A DNA stretch of 64,000 nucleotides from Trichodesmium erythraeum GBRTRLIN201 (lineage in GTDB: Bacteria > Cyanobacteriota > Cyanobacteriia > Cyanobacteriales > Microcoleaceae), in NCBI GenBank assembly GCA_018457135.1, contig JAGGDU010000123.1:100105-164104 (forward strand), in the 5' to 3' direction. Each line of letters starts with the position of its first letter. The first letter of the stretch is position 1. The notes under the pieces are model-generated. The model saw only the letters and a program-made list of their open reading frames with translations. It did not search any database and had not been told where the DNA came from. The translations under genes and the position numbers were made by a program. Positions 18,887 to 28,027 of this stretch are shown here, piece after piece.

Positions 18887-19591
18887 TTAATTCACAGCTT
18901 GACAATATTCTTCATAAACACCATCAAGCAATAAATTCAAAGCATCCACCGCTGTTGCTGCTGCTGCCAACGCTTCCTCTTTCTGAGCATCAGTTTCACA
19001 TAGTTTTACTAATGCTTCTTTTGTGACTTTGCTGTGAATTTCATCAGCTTTTTCATGTACTTTAAAAAATGATAGAGCTGCTTCAGAATTAATCCCATAA
19101 AATTCTTTTAAACCAGCAATTTTAGTACTAGCAACCTCAGGAATTTGTGATTCATAAGCATAAAGAGCAGCTAAACCTTTAGCCGGGTTTTCACTCCCAG
19201 CTAATTCCTTGAGAATACTTACAGATTTCTTGGTTTTTGCTAAATGTTCCCGCTCTTTAACTGCTTCTCTTTTTACATCCAAACCTTCAGCAAAACGTAA
19301 CCATAACTCAGGGTGATTTGCTGCTCCCATTTCTTCTTCAATCAGATTTTCTAAGAGCATTTTACGAATTTCTAAATCATCACAAGCTGCATGAGTAGCG
19401 CTAATATAAGTAGGGAAATAATGAACTTGTAGATAATATTCCTGAGCGTACTCCTGCAACATTTTTAAAGATAATTTTCCTTGATTCCACATTTGGTAGA
19501 ATGTGTGCTTAAGTAAATGTTGTTTTTCAATAATCTCATCCAGTAAGGACATGAAATCTTGTGCAGTCATTTGTTTGTCTTGAAGCAACAT
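18887..19591 (-). CDS. CADD-family (PqqC-like) putative folate metabolism protein
   Basis: A 234-residue all-helical protein of the TenA/PqqC/haem-oxygenase fold, closest to CADD of Chlamydia. The presumed di-iron ligands are readable: E86 in 'LIEEEMG', H93, E147 in 'LYAYESQ', and H179-xxx-D183-xx-H186. CADD-type proteins replace the PabABC route by making 4-aminobenzoate for folate, using their own tyrosine as the source (established for the chlamydial protein). K157 and Y145 lie where such self-sacrificing residues could be. An alternative start is ATG 19570. Standing alone, so no operon evidence. Confidence 0.85.
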   Translation of the reverse strand: MLLQDKQMTAQDFMSLLDEIIEKQHLLKHTFYQMWNQGKLSLKMLQEYAQEYYLQVHYFPTYISATHAACDDLEIRKMLLENLIEEEMGAANHPELWLRFAEGLDVKREAVKEREHLAKTKKSVSILKELAGSENPAKGLAALYAYESQIPEVASTKIAGLKEFYGINSEAALSFFKVHEKADEIHSKVTKEALVKLCETDAQKEEALAAAATAVDALNLLLDGVYEEYCQAVN

Positions 19592-20275
19592 ACTTATTCG
19601 CTTAACTAAATATTAAATATCAATGCTAAAATAACACAACTTTCTGGTTTGTCAAGAATATAAAATATTTTTTTTATAAACTCAATTTAGACTCTGAATA
19701 TTTTATCTATAGTTTTAAGGACAATATCTATAGAAGGTAGAAATAGAAATAAATAATTGTTTTTATAGGAAGTACTGATAACTGATAACTGAAATAACTA
19801 AAAAAAGTAGGTCTTAACCCTTCCTGTTCAAGGTTTGGGAAAAAATAAACTTCAGTATCCTAATCCCGATACTAAGTGTTGTCAAGTACTAATAACCAAT
19901 AACTTAAATGACCAGCTACTTATTTTTATTAGCTGACCAGACAGGATAAACCGATCTAATTTGCTGATTCCTATATATAGTTTTTTTAAAATTAAATATA
20001 TATAGGACTTACGTAAAGACACTAATTGTAGTTTAAATATCGGAAATAATTATCAAAAATACACCACATATAGAAACAATACGTAAGTCCTGATATATAT
20101 ATAGAAAATACAACAGATTTCGGGCAAATGATGTATAGCTGTGTTTGCTAAAAATTATTTACTGTGAGCATCTTGCTCCCGTGAATATACCATTAAACAA
20201 CGCAAAGCCCTGTATATTATCAACAAGCGCCATAAAGCTTTATTTATTGATAATAACTCCAGGTTTATTGACAAA
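19592..20275. other. intergenic region containing a MITE-like element
   Basis: AT-rich, no convincing gene. It contains the inverted-repeat element at 20004-20091. An open frame on the plus strand at 20145-20348 is antisense to the following gene and is not called. Confidence 0.4.
20004..20091. repeat. 88-bp MITE-like element with AGGACTTACGTA ends
   Basis: AGGACTTACGTA at 20004-20015 is mirrored exactly by TACGTAAGTCCT at 20080-20091, and the flanks extend the symmetry with TATATAT tracts. The same end motif recurs at 21292, 21381, 32370, 56802, 57021 and elsewhere in the window, so this is one member of a family of small non-autonomous elements. Confidence 0.65.
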
Positions 20276-20391
20276 ATGCGTTTACCCTGGTGCTAGCAAG
20301 AGAGAGATTTTTTTTGCGATTTTTTTGTACAAGATGCGTTTGCCCTGACACTGGCAAGATGGGAATTTTCTTGGCGAATTTTTTGTAATTT
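20276..20391. repeat. 58-bp imperfect tandem duplication at a gene's 3' end
   Basis: Two units start at 20276 and 20334 with 'ATGCGTTT', then CCCTG...GCAAGA, a T-rich tract and TTTTTTGTA. The left unit spans the stop codon of the 227-residue unknown gene. Because 58 is not a multiple of three, the copy changes frame and supplies a new C-terminus. Confidence 0.6.
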
Positions 20392-20976
20392 AGCTCCAGA
20401 TAATTTAACGTTTGCATATTGATTTAGCCAGGAATAAAGTTTAGCTGCTATCAAACCTAAACCCATGGGTTTAGAAGTAAAACCTGAACGCAAATTTTTA
20501 CGAAGTTGAGTTAATGTCAAACCTTGCTGTAGTAAAAAGGGAACAATATCAATTAATTCTTGAGAAATATTTTGTGGTTGAAAACTAGATTCTGGGTCTG
20601 CTTTCAAAGTAAATCTGCGACGACGCTGATAGTGATGCTGCCAAAACCAACTATAATGATCGTTATATGCTTCATGAGTATCAATAATAGGGTCTGAAGT
20701 TTTTATAGTATTAGGATTTTCCCACTCTAGCTTTTCTGCAACTATAAATACTAAATCACAATAAAGATTACTAAAGTTGGGAAAGGTGTCACCAGAAACC
20801 CAAAAGTTTATATTGCCAACTTGTGGTGACATTTGAGTAATGTGGCAATAAGTATGAAGAAACTTTTGATTCCAAACATAGGGATCTTGATTACCATTTG
20901 TGTTGTCGTGGTAAACTTTCGTAGTTTCAAAATTTGAAACTACACGAGGAGGGTGATAAATAAGATAACCGCTCAA
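20293..20976 (-). CDS. hypothetical protein
   Basis: A 227-residue protein of unknown family, no signal peptide or membrane helix. It is rich in Trp, His and Tyr in its first 115 residues ('DTHEAYNDHYSWFWQHHYQRRRR'-like region, about 98-120), suggesting a nucleic-acid or ligand-binding surface. A helical second half follows. The last 12 residues ('TKKSQKKSLSC' tail) come from a frame-shifted 58-bp duplication. The ancestral protein probably ended in or soon after the first unit. Function not assigned. Confidence 0.6.
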   Translation of the reverse strand: MSGYLIYHPPRVVSNFETTKVYHDNTNGNQDPYVWNQKFLHTYCHITQMSPQVGNINFWVSGDTFPNFSNLYCDLVFIVAEKLEWENPNTIKTSDPIIDTHEAYNDHYSWFWQHHYQRRRRFTLKADPESSFQPQNISQELIDIVPFLLQQGLTLTQLRKNLRSGFTSKPMGLGLIAAKLYSWLNQYANVKLSGAKLQKIRQENSHLASVRANASCTKKSQKKSLSC

Positions 20977-21384
20977 AATTATATGCCTCCTAAAAATTTA
21001 ATTTATACCATTTCTTGACTCGAATTTGGTTGATTTGTTTCTATCCCAGATTCCGTACCTCAAAATGTAGTATTTAAGATCACCTATTTTAAGCCTTGTC
21101 TGATCATAATTCTGAAATTTATAATTAAAAATAAATATTAGATAGACTATTACTATTAATTATTAATATTAATTATTAATAATAGAATCTGAAATCTACA
21201 AAGGCACTTGCCTTTATATGTCAATGCTGTGAAATTTAATCAGTAAGCCCTAAATAATTTTAGCGATCGCAACAATCATTTCTCAGTTTCTCAGGACTAA
21301 TGCAAAACCTCTATAGTAGTGGCTTTATGGCATTTACTCCCTACAGATAGGGTATTATCTAGGAGACTTGCGTAAGTCCTGTTT
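20977..21384. other. intergenic region with degenerate MITE
   Basis: No gene. CAGGACTAATGCA at 21292 and CGTAAGTCCTG ending at 21381 are imperfect inverted ends of the AGGACTTACG family (about 90 bp). Its interior phrase 'GGCATTTACTCC' returns near 32325 beside another end, showing the same element in two gaps. Confidence 0.5.
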
Positions 21385-22332
21385 CTAAAATAAACGTTTA
21401 TGCTCCTGACTCAAAAATAAAATACCCATAGTAACAATAGCAATACCCATAATTTGCAAACCATTAATAGTTTCTTGAATAGTTAACCATGCTAAAATTG
21501 CTGTCAGACTAGGATTAGTTGCTCCAATAGTTGCTGCAGTACTAGCACCTATCAACTTAATTCCATAATTAAACATTAAATGACCGCTCAAAGTAACGAT
21601 CGCTGATAAGAAACCACCAACCCACATAGGAGTCCAGTTAAGGTCTGCATTATCTCCTTGCCAGATTAACAAACTTATGGAAGATAACCCTAAAGTAGTA
21701 GCAAAACTAATCCAAGTAAAGGGAACTAGGTGTATAGTTTCAAAACTTTTTTGTGCATTTACAGTATAGAGAGCATAAGCAACTGCAGAAGCCAAGGCAA
21801 AAATTACTCCAATTCCGTTGTAGTAATCATCAGATGTTGTCTGAGTGTAAGGAATAGTCAGAAAAGTACCAACTAATACAATTACCATGATCATCCAGCG
21901 AAACTTTGTAGGAGGAATACCCAAAAATATCCAAGAAAATAGTGAAGTGAATATTGGGTAAGCAAAAAACAGAGTTAAAGCAATTCCAGTTTCAATTAAA
22001 CCGATAGATACATAAAGTAGTGCTAAATAGAGAAACATCAAGACTCCACCAAGAAGCGATCGCCCCAACATAGGATATGCTTCATGATTTCCTAATTTTC
22101 TAATATCTTGCCAGGTAAGCGGGTAAAGTTTTGTCGCGAAGGATGCCATCAACGGAACTACTAACACCATCCGCATAAACATTAGTAGAAAAGAATTTTG
22201 TAGGTTAGGTATAACAAATCCACCGGTTTCAAATATCCCTAAAATTGTCTGTTCATTAAAGAGAATTCTGACAATGACATTTTGGAAACAGAAACAGAAG
22301 GATGCCAGTAAAACAATGATCAAACCAAACAT
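21385..22332 (-). CDS. EamA/DMT-family transporter
   Basis: A 315-residue inner-membrane protein with ten predicted helices in two EamA repeats (about 1-150 and 165-310). The second repeat ends in 'GATNPSLTAILAWLTIQETI', the typical motif of the drug/metabolite transporter superfamily. Members export amino acids, nucleobases or other small molecules; no residue here tells which. The insertion of a charged loop after the first helix (about 24-45) is slightly longer than usual. No operon partner. Confidence 0.88.
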   Translation of the reverse strand: MFGLIIVLLASFCFCFQNVIVRILFNEQTILGIFETGGFVIPNLQNSFLLMFMRMVLVVPLMASFATKLYPLTWQDIRKLGNHEAYPMLGRSLLGGVLMFLYLALLYVSIGLIETGIALTLFFAYPIFTSLFSWIFLGIPPTKFRWMIMVIVLVGTFLTIPYTQTTSDDYYNGIGVIFALASAVAYALYTVNAQKSFETIHLVPFTWISFATTLGLSSISLLIWQGDNADLNWTPMWVGGFLSAIVTLSGHLMFNYGIKLIGASTAATIGATNPSLTAILAWLTIQETINGLQIMGIAIVTMGILFLSQEHKRLF

Positions 22333-22391
22333 AGACTAGGTTCAAATAAATGGTAGTTTTTGGGCTTAAAAAAATTAATAGTTTATACAAT

Positions 22392-22460
22392 AGACATCTC
22401 GAAAAACGCCGATTTAGGAAAGGCGGGGCAAGGGTTTAATAACCTTTTCTAGAGAAGTCT
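22392..22460. repeat. 69-bp inverted-repeat element
   Basis: AGACATCTCGAAAA at 22392 is mirrored by TTTTCTAGAGAAGTCT ending at 22460, with a GC-richer core containing 'AAAGGCGGGGCAAGGG'. The base composition of the core differs sharply from the surrounding 540-bp gap (22333-22874), in which I see nothing else. Confidence 0.45.
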
Positions 22461-22874
22461 AATAACTATTATAAAATTTTCTTCAGCCTACCAAAATTAA
22501 GTCTTTTAGTACAAAAAAATGCTGTGGGAAAATTGTTAATAACTTACCTCTATTATTTCGGTAAAAACTTGCCGCAGATTCGGTTATTAATATGTATTAT
22601 TACTCTTTCATTCTTCTACGACTGATAGCTATTTAGAAGTAAACTTCTTTCACTTTCACTCCAGAGAAATGTAGATTTCAGAAATAACTGTAGTTAAAAT
22701 AAATCTTGTAATTATATCTGTAAAAACTAACTTACCTATATCCTATTATAGGAAAACTGATAAACTATATAACTGCTTTATAGCTAATCAATCAAAAAAA
22801 TACTACAATAACAGATATTAGTAGAAATATAACATAAAAAAGCAGAACTGCTTATGTTATTATTTATCTTTAAA

Positions 22875-22947
22875 TACCCCCAAGGGAATTCGAATCCCTG
22901 TCGCCTCCGTGAAAGGGAGGTGTCCTAGGCCTCTAGACGATGGGGGC
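22875..22947 (-). tRNA. tRNA-Glu (UUC)
   Basis: On the minus strand a full cloverleaf can be drawn: acceptor GCCCCCA paired with TGGGGGT plus discriminator A, anticodon stem CCTCC/GGAGG with loop CTTTCAC (anticodon TTC), and T-arm with GATTCGAAT between AGGG and CCCT arms. CCA is not encoded. In cyanobacteria this tRNA also supplies glutamyl-tRNA for chlorophyll and haem synthesis. Confidence 0.97.
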
Positions 22948-23080
22948 TTACTTCTTTCTTTTCACCTTTATAAGAATAGCGAATCTCTAAATAAATGTCA
23001 AGGGTTATGAAAAAAAAATTTCTCTGGCATTATTTAGCTACATTGAAACCATCAGGAACAAAGGTCTGGATTGGTTGCTT

Positions 23081-23106
23081 GACATACTCCTAACCTAGTT
23101 TAGGAG
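23081..23106. other. possible IS200/IS605-type terminal hairpin
   Basis: GACATACTCCTAA followed by CCTAGT and TTAGGAG gives a 7-bp stem (23087-23093 with 23100-23106) right after 'TTGACATACTC', a phrase common at the ends of cyanobacterial IS200/IS605 elements. It could equally be the terminator-like end of the SLH lipoprotein gene, whose stop codon lies 35 bp to the right. Confidence 0.3.
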
Positions 23107-23140
23107 CACAAACTATTAACCTTCTTACTATAAATTCCAA

Positions 23141-24280
23141 CTAGGATTGTCCCTTGGCCTCCAAGACCATCTGAGCCGATATACCATCTTTCTGGTCCCC
23201 AAAATACCATAAGACAGCAGCAGCCTCAGCCCGACTTACAGTTTTATCTGGCCTAAACAATTTAGTATAACCAAAAACCCGGCGAATATTAGAAAACTTA
23301 TTCCCACCATCTGCTAATACTGCCTTCAAAGCAATAGGATTAATTTTAGAAGCGTCTTGAAAGTCCCAAACAGCCTTAATTTTCTCTATTGTAGCTTCTG
23401 GTAATGGCTTGCGAAAATCTAAGGGCACTTTCCAAAGAATTAAATCCTCACGAGTTAAAAAATCATCTGGGCGAAACTTGAGCAAATTAACATCTCCAAA
23501 TAAAGGACTAGGAATTAAACCGGCCTCTGCCAAACCTTGAATTACAGCAAAGTCAGGGTCAGTTTTTGGCACATCTTGAAAAATCTGTTTTTCATTTGCT
23601 CTAGCTAATCGGATATGTTTAGCAGAATTATTAGTAAACATCTTATTATTTGCACTGACTAACCATCTAGCATATACACGCCGACTCACAAGATTTTGAG
23701 GTTTAACTAACATAGTTGTCCCATCGGGATTATATTGATTGTTAAGTTCTTCCTGTGGAAATAGCCCCAACTTGGACAAATCTGCAATGTATGGACGTAA
23801 ACCTGTAGGCACATCCTTAAGAGCCATTTTCAATGGACGAGAACTTGAAGGTATGGGAGTAAGTACTGGAGGGATAATATTAGGGGGAGATGATGTCGGT
23901 GTTGATAGTGCCGATGCCGTGGAAGTAGGTAAAGGTGTGGGCAATACTTGGGGTAATGGTTGAGTTTTTGCTTGGGGAGTTGGTAGTAAAGTTGAAATTC
24001 TGGCAGGTTCAGATTTATCCAGCAACTCGGAGTTAGGAGTTGGGGAATTTTCTAGAGGAAAATTAGTCGGAAGTTGTACTGTTTTTTCTGTTTGTTGGTT
24101 GTTTGGGCTAGAGCTTTGAATTAATTGGTTAAAGGGAGGATTATTTTTTAACTGGGGATCTGCTGCAAAAATTTGCTCTAATTCTTTGCTGGCAGGATTA
24201 TTGGCGCAAGCACTCACAGAAGCTAATAAACAAATAGTTAGACTAGCAAATATCTCAGGTTTATTTAATAACATATTCAT
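23141..24280 (-). CDS. SLH-domain lipoprotein
   Basis: A 379-residue protein with a lipoprotein signal (lipobox V-S-A-C25), a Pro/Ser/Thr-rich linker (about 40-150) and S-layer-homology-type repeats from about 155 to the end. These include 'AVIQGLAEAGLIPSP' and a closing 'DKTVSRAEAAAVLWYF' block. SLH proteins bind peptidoglycan or secondary polymers and tie the outer membrane to the wall in cyanobacteria. No beta-barrel follows, so it is not an Oprb/SomA-type porin. It lies just downstream of tRNA-Glu on the same strand. Confidence 0.82.
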   Translation of the reverse strand: MNMLLNKPEIFASLTICLLASVSACANNPASKELEQIFAADPQLKNNPPFNQLIQSSSPNNQQTEKTVQLPTNFPLENSPTPNSELLDKSEPARISTLLPTPQAKTQPLPQVLPTPLPTSTASALSTPTSSPPNIIPPVLTPIPSSSRPLKMALKDVPTGLRPYIADLSKLGLFPQEELNNQYNPDGTTMLVKPQNLVSRRVYARWLVSANNKMFTNNSAKHIRLARANEKQIFQDVPKTDPDFAVIQGLAEAGLIPSPLFGDVNLLKFRPDDFLTREDLILWKVPLDFRKPLPEATIEKIKAVWDFQDASKINPIALKAVLADGGNKFSNIRRVFGYTKLFRPDKTVSRAEAAAVLWYFGDQKDGISAQMVLEAKGQS

Positions 24281-24474
24281 ACAAAGAAATTTACTTAGTA
24301 TTTTTAGCTAAATCATTGGTTCATCTCATACCATAATTTTCAATTTGGTGTGAGATGAACTGATAAAGTAATCTTACAAATAATGAGACTAGATTTGCGA
24401 GGATCAGAAACTTAGTTTAGCTGTTCCAGAAATATTAAGCTTTACTTGGTGCAAATGGGCTAGTTTCTTTAACC

Positions 24475-25359
24475 TTATTTTATTAGCATCTCCTTTGACT
24501 GTTCTTCTCCTTCCTCTAATCCTTTTTCAGTTTTTTCTTGATCTTGTATTTTTTTGAGGTGGATATTACTCATCGTATTAATAAATTTAGCCATAGCATC
24601 TCTTGTCATTTTGTAACGTTCCTTTTCTTCGGCATTACGAGGAATTCTATAACCTGTAGTTACTGCTAAGAGAAATTTCTCTTTTTCTGCTTCTAAATTT
24701 TCTACAGCTTTTTTAGAAGACAACCAAGTTTCTTCAAGAGGAATCGAAGTTGAAAGACTAGCAATAATAGAAGCGAATGCTGGCAATATTACAGGTAACC
24801 ATTTTAACCAAGCTGGACTTGTTTCTGACTTTTCAACCAGAACTAAAATCGGAGTCACTGCAGAAAAAATTATTGTTACTATCTGCAATACATAGTAAAG
24901 GGATTTTGCCTGTGAACTAATTTTTTTATTATTGTCTATTAGCCGTTGAGCGTACTTTAAAGCTGATTCTACTCCTTCCATTATCTGTTGATTTTTTGGA
25001 GAGTCTTCTAGTTGTGACACTTTGATATACATGTCTCTATCTTTAAGTAAATTATAGTTCTTAAGCTTTTTAAGATAGTTGATCTTTAATTCCCTAGAAG
25101 TCAGGAAGAAAAAAACAAACAAACTAATAGAAACTACTAAAATAATCAACAACAATTTAATCTCATTTGGTAAGAGAAAAGTTGTAATACCTGAAGCAAT
25201 AGCTATAACCAAAGATAGATAGGTCAGTATTCTAAACAATAGCAATATATTGGGGCTAGGCGCTTGAGATTTAGAGATATCTACTTGGATTTTTTCTGAC
25301 TGAGAATTAATTATTTGAGAAGAAGTTGTCATACTTTCCTTTATTTCTGAATTGCTCAT
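24475..25359 (-). CDS. DUF4231-type membrane protein
   Basis: A 294-residue protein with four membrane helices in two pairs (about 40-88 and 155-215) separated by a helical cytosolic part, and a charged Glu/Lys-rich C-terminal tail (from about 262). The layout, with 'PIEETW'-like motif ('IPLEETWLSSKKAVENLEAEKEKFL') after the second hairpin, matches the DUF4231/SLATT-like family, thought to be pore or sensor modules in bacterial conflict systems. No nucleotidyltransferase or other SLATT partner is adjacent, so a defence role is only a possibility. Confidence 0.65.
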   Translation of the reverse strand: MSNSEIKESMTTSSQIINSQSEKIQVDISKSQAPSPNILLLFRILTYLSLVIAIASGITTFLLPNEIKLLLIILVVSISLFVFFFLTSRELKINYLKKLKNYNLLKDRDMYIKVSQLEDSPKNQQIMEGVESALKYAQRLIDNNKKISSQAKSLYYVLQIVTIIFSAVTPILVLVEKSETSPAWLKWLPVILPAFASIIASLSTSIPLEETWLSSKKAVENLEAEKEKFLLAVTTGYRIPRNAEEKERYKMTRDAMAKFINTMSNIHLKKIQDQEKTEKGLEEGEEQSKEMLIK

Positions 25360-26202
25360 AATTTTCTTCTTTATTTTGATTGAATAACCATTTTATAATA
25401 TACTATTTTTAGTCAAATAGCCAAGATTAAATTACCTTTAAAGTATCTTGGATAAATATGGTTTTCAATCTAAAAATATTTTGGAGATAATCTTAACTAT
25501 TAGTAAGCTATTTTTAACATTAAATAACTACCTTATTATTCCTTTTATGACTCCATAAATATATTTATTTAATATAAAAAAAAGTCATACTTTATAAAAA
25601 TTGCAAATCATTTTTTATGACTAAAATGATGCTTTGCCTGACAATATATTTCGCACAAGTAACAACTTGATAGTTTTTCACTTATCAACTCTACTTTTAC
25701 TTTGGCACTATAGTTTTCAGACAATATTTATAAATAGGGGAACAATAGTTAGCGAAAAACCAAAACACAAACCTTTTTTAAATTACTGACATGTAATTAT
25801 ATATCTGGAAAAAGATATCCTTTAAAATTTAGTCAATTACTTGAGAATAGCTAAAAAGTGAAGTCATAATTTGTAAAGTTAGTAACTTGTTGAACAGGGA
25901 GAGACTCCCAACCAATAAAGGAATAAAACCCATCAAAACATATGGCTGGTCCTAAGTTAAGCAGCATCAAAAAATAGACATCGGTGTTGTTATAGTGCTA
26001 TGTGCGGGCAAGCAACATGATCCAAACTATCAACCATAAACGTCTTGGTCTTGGCATCAAACAATAAGACCATGCCAGTAACAGCTCTCACTTTGGATGG
26101 AGTCATGCTTGCATATTTAATTTAAGGTGCAAGCTTTGAGTAGAGACTTTGTTGCACAGCTAGAATAGTTAATAATATTAGGTAATGACAGGAAATATTC
26201 AC
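25360..26202. other. long intergenic region with one GC-richer islet
   Basis: Mostly AT-rich and featureless. Between about 25940 and 26110 the composition rises in G+C and holds the short minus-strand frame described separately, suggesting the remnant of an inserted sequence. Confidence 0.4.
25990..26106 (-). CDS. possible 38-residue ORF or gene remnant
   Basis: A frame from ATG 26106 to TAA 25990 encodes 38 residues beginning M-T-P-S-K-V-R-A-V and running through 'LLFDAKTKTFMVDSLDH'. It has coding-like composition in otherwise non-coding surroundings. I recognise no family. It may be the surviving piece of a longer gene rather than a functional peptide. Confidence 0.25.
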   Translation of the reverse strand: MTPSKVRAVTGMVLLFDAKTKTFMVDSLDHVACPHIAL

Positions 26203-26996
26203 CTAGTCTAGTTGAATATTTGTTACTCTTGCCATTCCCCAAAAAATTAAATCAGGTGCATCTATAACTATTGCAGCTAGTTGAGGAAACAGGGTTGTGA
26301 AATGAGTAAATAGTATGGAGTGATCCCCTCCAGTAAATACTATTTTACTTTCAGGAAATTCTTCCAACCAAGATACAACGTAATTTTTCATACCTGCCAA
26401 TATAGTGTAAATGACTCCACTTTGAATTGCTATTCCTGTTTCTTTTGCCCACCGAGTGGGTAACTCTACAGGTATATCAGTTAATGGTAACATAGCTGTT
26501 CCCTTTGCTAAGGATGATAACTGTAATCTTAGCCCTGGTAAAATAGCTCCTCCCATTATTTTTTTTTTGCATTGGCACCAGTAAAGGTCATTGCCGTACC
26601 AGTATCTATAACTAGTATAGGCCAACCAAAGTTTGTACCTGCACCTAACACTGCCAAAGCTCTATCTATTCCTAGAGTAGGATAAAGTCCTTGCAACGGT
26701 AACTTATTCAGGGTAATCATATCGGAATCAGGATAAGTTTGCCAAAGTGCTGTTTGCTCAGGAACTACTGATGCTATTAATAAAGGTATCCTATGATTCA
26801 AGTTTATGTTCTTAGTTTCTAATATATTTTTGAGGCTTTTTTCTATTCCCTTTTCCTCATTTATATGAGATTTAATTTCTATTTGTTGAAGATGATTAGC
26901 ATCCCAAGTATTCTGAATTATTTTATCAGTAAAATAACCAAAATGTAACCGGGAATTTCCAATCATTAGACCTAACCATTTTTTACTTTCAGGCAT
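26203..26996 (-). CDS. coaX: type III pantothenate kinase, split by a frameshift in a poly-A run
   Basis: Phosphorylates pantothenate, the first step of CoA synthesis. The N-terminal half (26996-26556) has the phosphate motif 'LMIGNSRLHFGYF', 'LGIDRALAVLGA' and 'VIDTGTAMTFTGA'. The C-terminal half (from the frame open to 26625 down to 26203) continues with 'MGGAILPGLRLQLSSLA', 'ELPTRWAKET' and 'VFTGGDHSI'. Both parts are intact and overlap at ten consecutive A on the coding strand (complement of 26559-26568). One extra A would join them into a 264-residue protein of normal family length. This may be RNA polymerase slippage, a sequencing error, or a recent mutation; the pathway is essential and no other kinase is visible here. 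Confidence 0.85.
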
Positions 26997-28027
26997 CTAA
27001 AATTTGATTTTTTTTAGCAAAAGGTTAACAATTAAAACAATATTTTTTTTTACTAATAGTTTTTTTTCTACAATATGATGAATTTATAAATATTTTTTTC
27101 TAAATTATCTAGACAGTTTTTGATAAAACAACTTATTACTTGGGTCATCTTATTTTACTTTTTTTTGCTACATACAAAGATATAATAATCCTATCTAAAG
27201 AGTGAAATAAATGGGCTGCTTTAAGGCAGAAGACAGAAGACACTTGTACTGAAGTCACAGGAGTTAGAGTTATTTTTTAAGAAGTCCGGTGATTTTATAT
27301 AATATTTAGGATTGGTATACATAAGTATAAATCAAAGAAATTAGGCAGAACAAATGTCTGGATAGATAATGGTGCTGGTTACTTATATCAAATCTTAAAA
27401 AAAAAATAGGGGAATGGGATGGGTCAACCCAATACCTGCAGTTTTTTTTCTCATATCTTGTTCCTGATTACTATAACTGATTTAATCTCCTTTCTATTAT
27501 TCGTAAAATTAATTCTTTTTTTTATTTGGACTACATATTTACTATCTATTATTATTAGAGAACATAATATAATAAATATGAGAATTTTTGGGGATTTTAG
27601 AATTTTTATATTATCTGAATCTAAAGGCTTCAAGAATAGTTAAATAGATTCAAATATAGTAGGCCATAAAAAACATATATTTCTATCATTTTTACATTTG
27701 TTTTCAATATATACTGCTTTTCTCTTTTTACTTCTGACCTAGAGTCTTTATAACATAAAAATAATTAATATTAACTTAGCTAAGGCGAATCAGAAAGTTA
27801 TTATGCTTGTTTGAATTACTTAATAACTTAAATTTTACCTTAAGTATAGTATTAATGCATGAAAATTTATATAACTACTAAATACTAAATATTCATTATA
27901 TTCATTTTTTTTTTAAGTGTTGAGGGTAACTATTCTTAAAGCCTCACAATTTTTACTGCATATACAATTAATTATATTTGAATCCTATTCAATTAAATGA
28001 TTAAGCTAAAATCAGCTAAAAAACCTT
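26997..28027. other. 1-kb AT-rich intergenic region
   Basis: No gene called. A plus-strand frame at 27419-27643 has an equally long open frame opposite it and only hydrophobic/Ile-rich composition, as expected by chance here. The repeat shared with 18743-18812 lies at about 27813-27880. Confidence 0.4.

Noticed and set aside
24475..25359. DUF4231/SLATT protein as part of a defence system
   Set aside because: No partner gene (nucleotidyltransferase, reverse transcriptase, TIR, NTPase) lies next to it; family membership alone is not enough.
27419..27643. 74-codon open frame in the 27-28 kb gap
   Set aside because: An equally long open frame lies on the opposite strand and both are Ile/Phe/Leu-rich without motifs.
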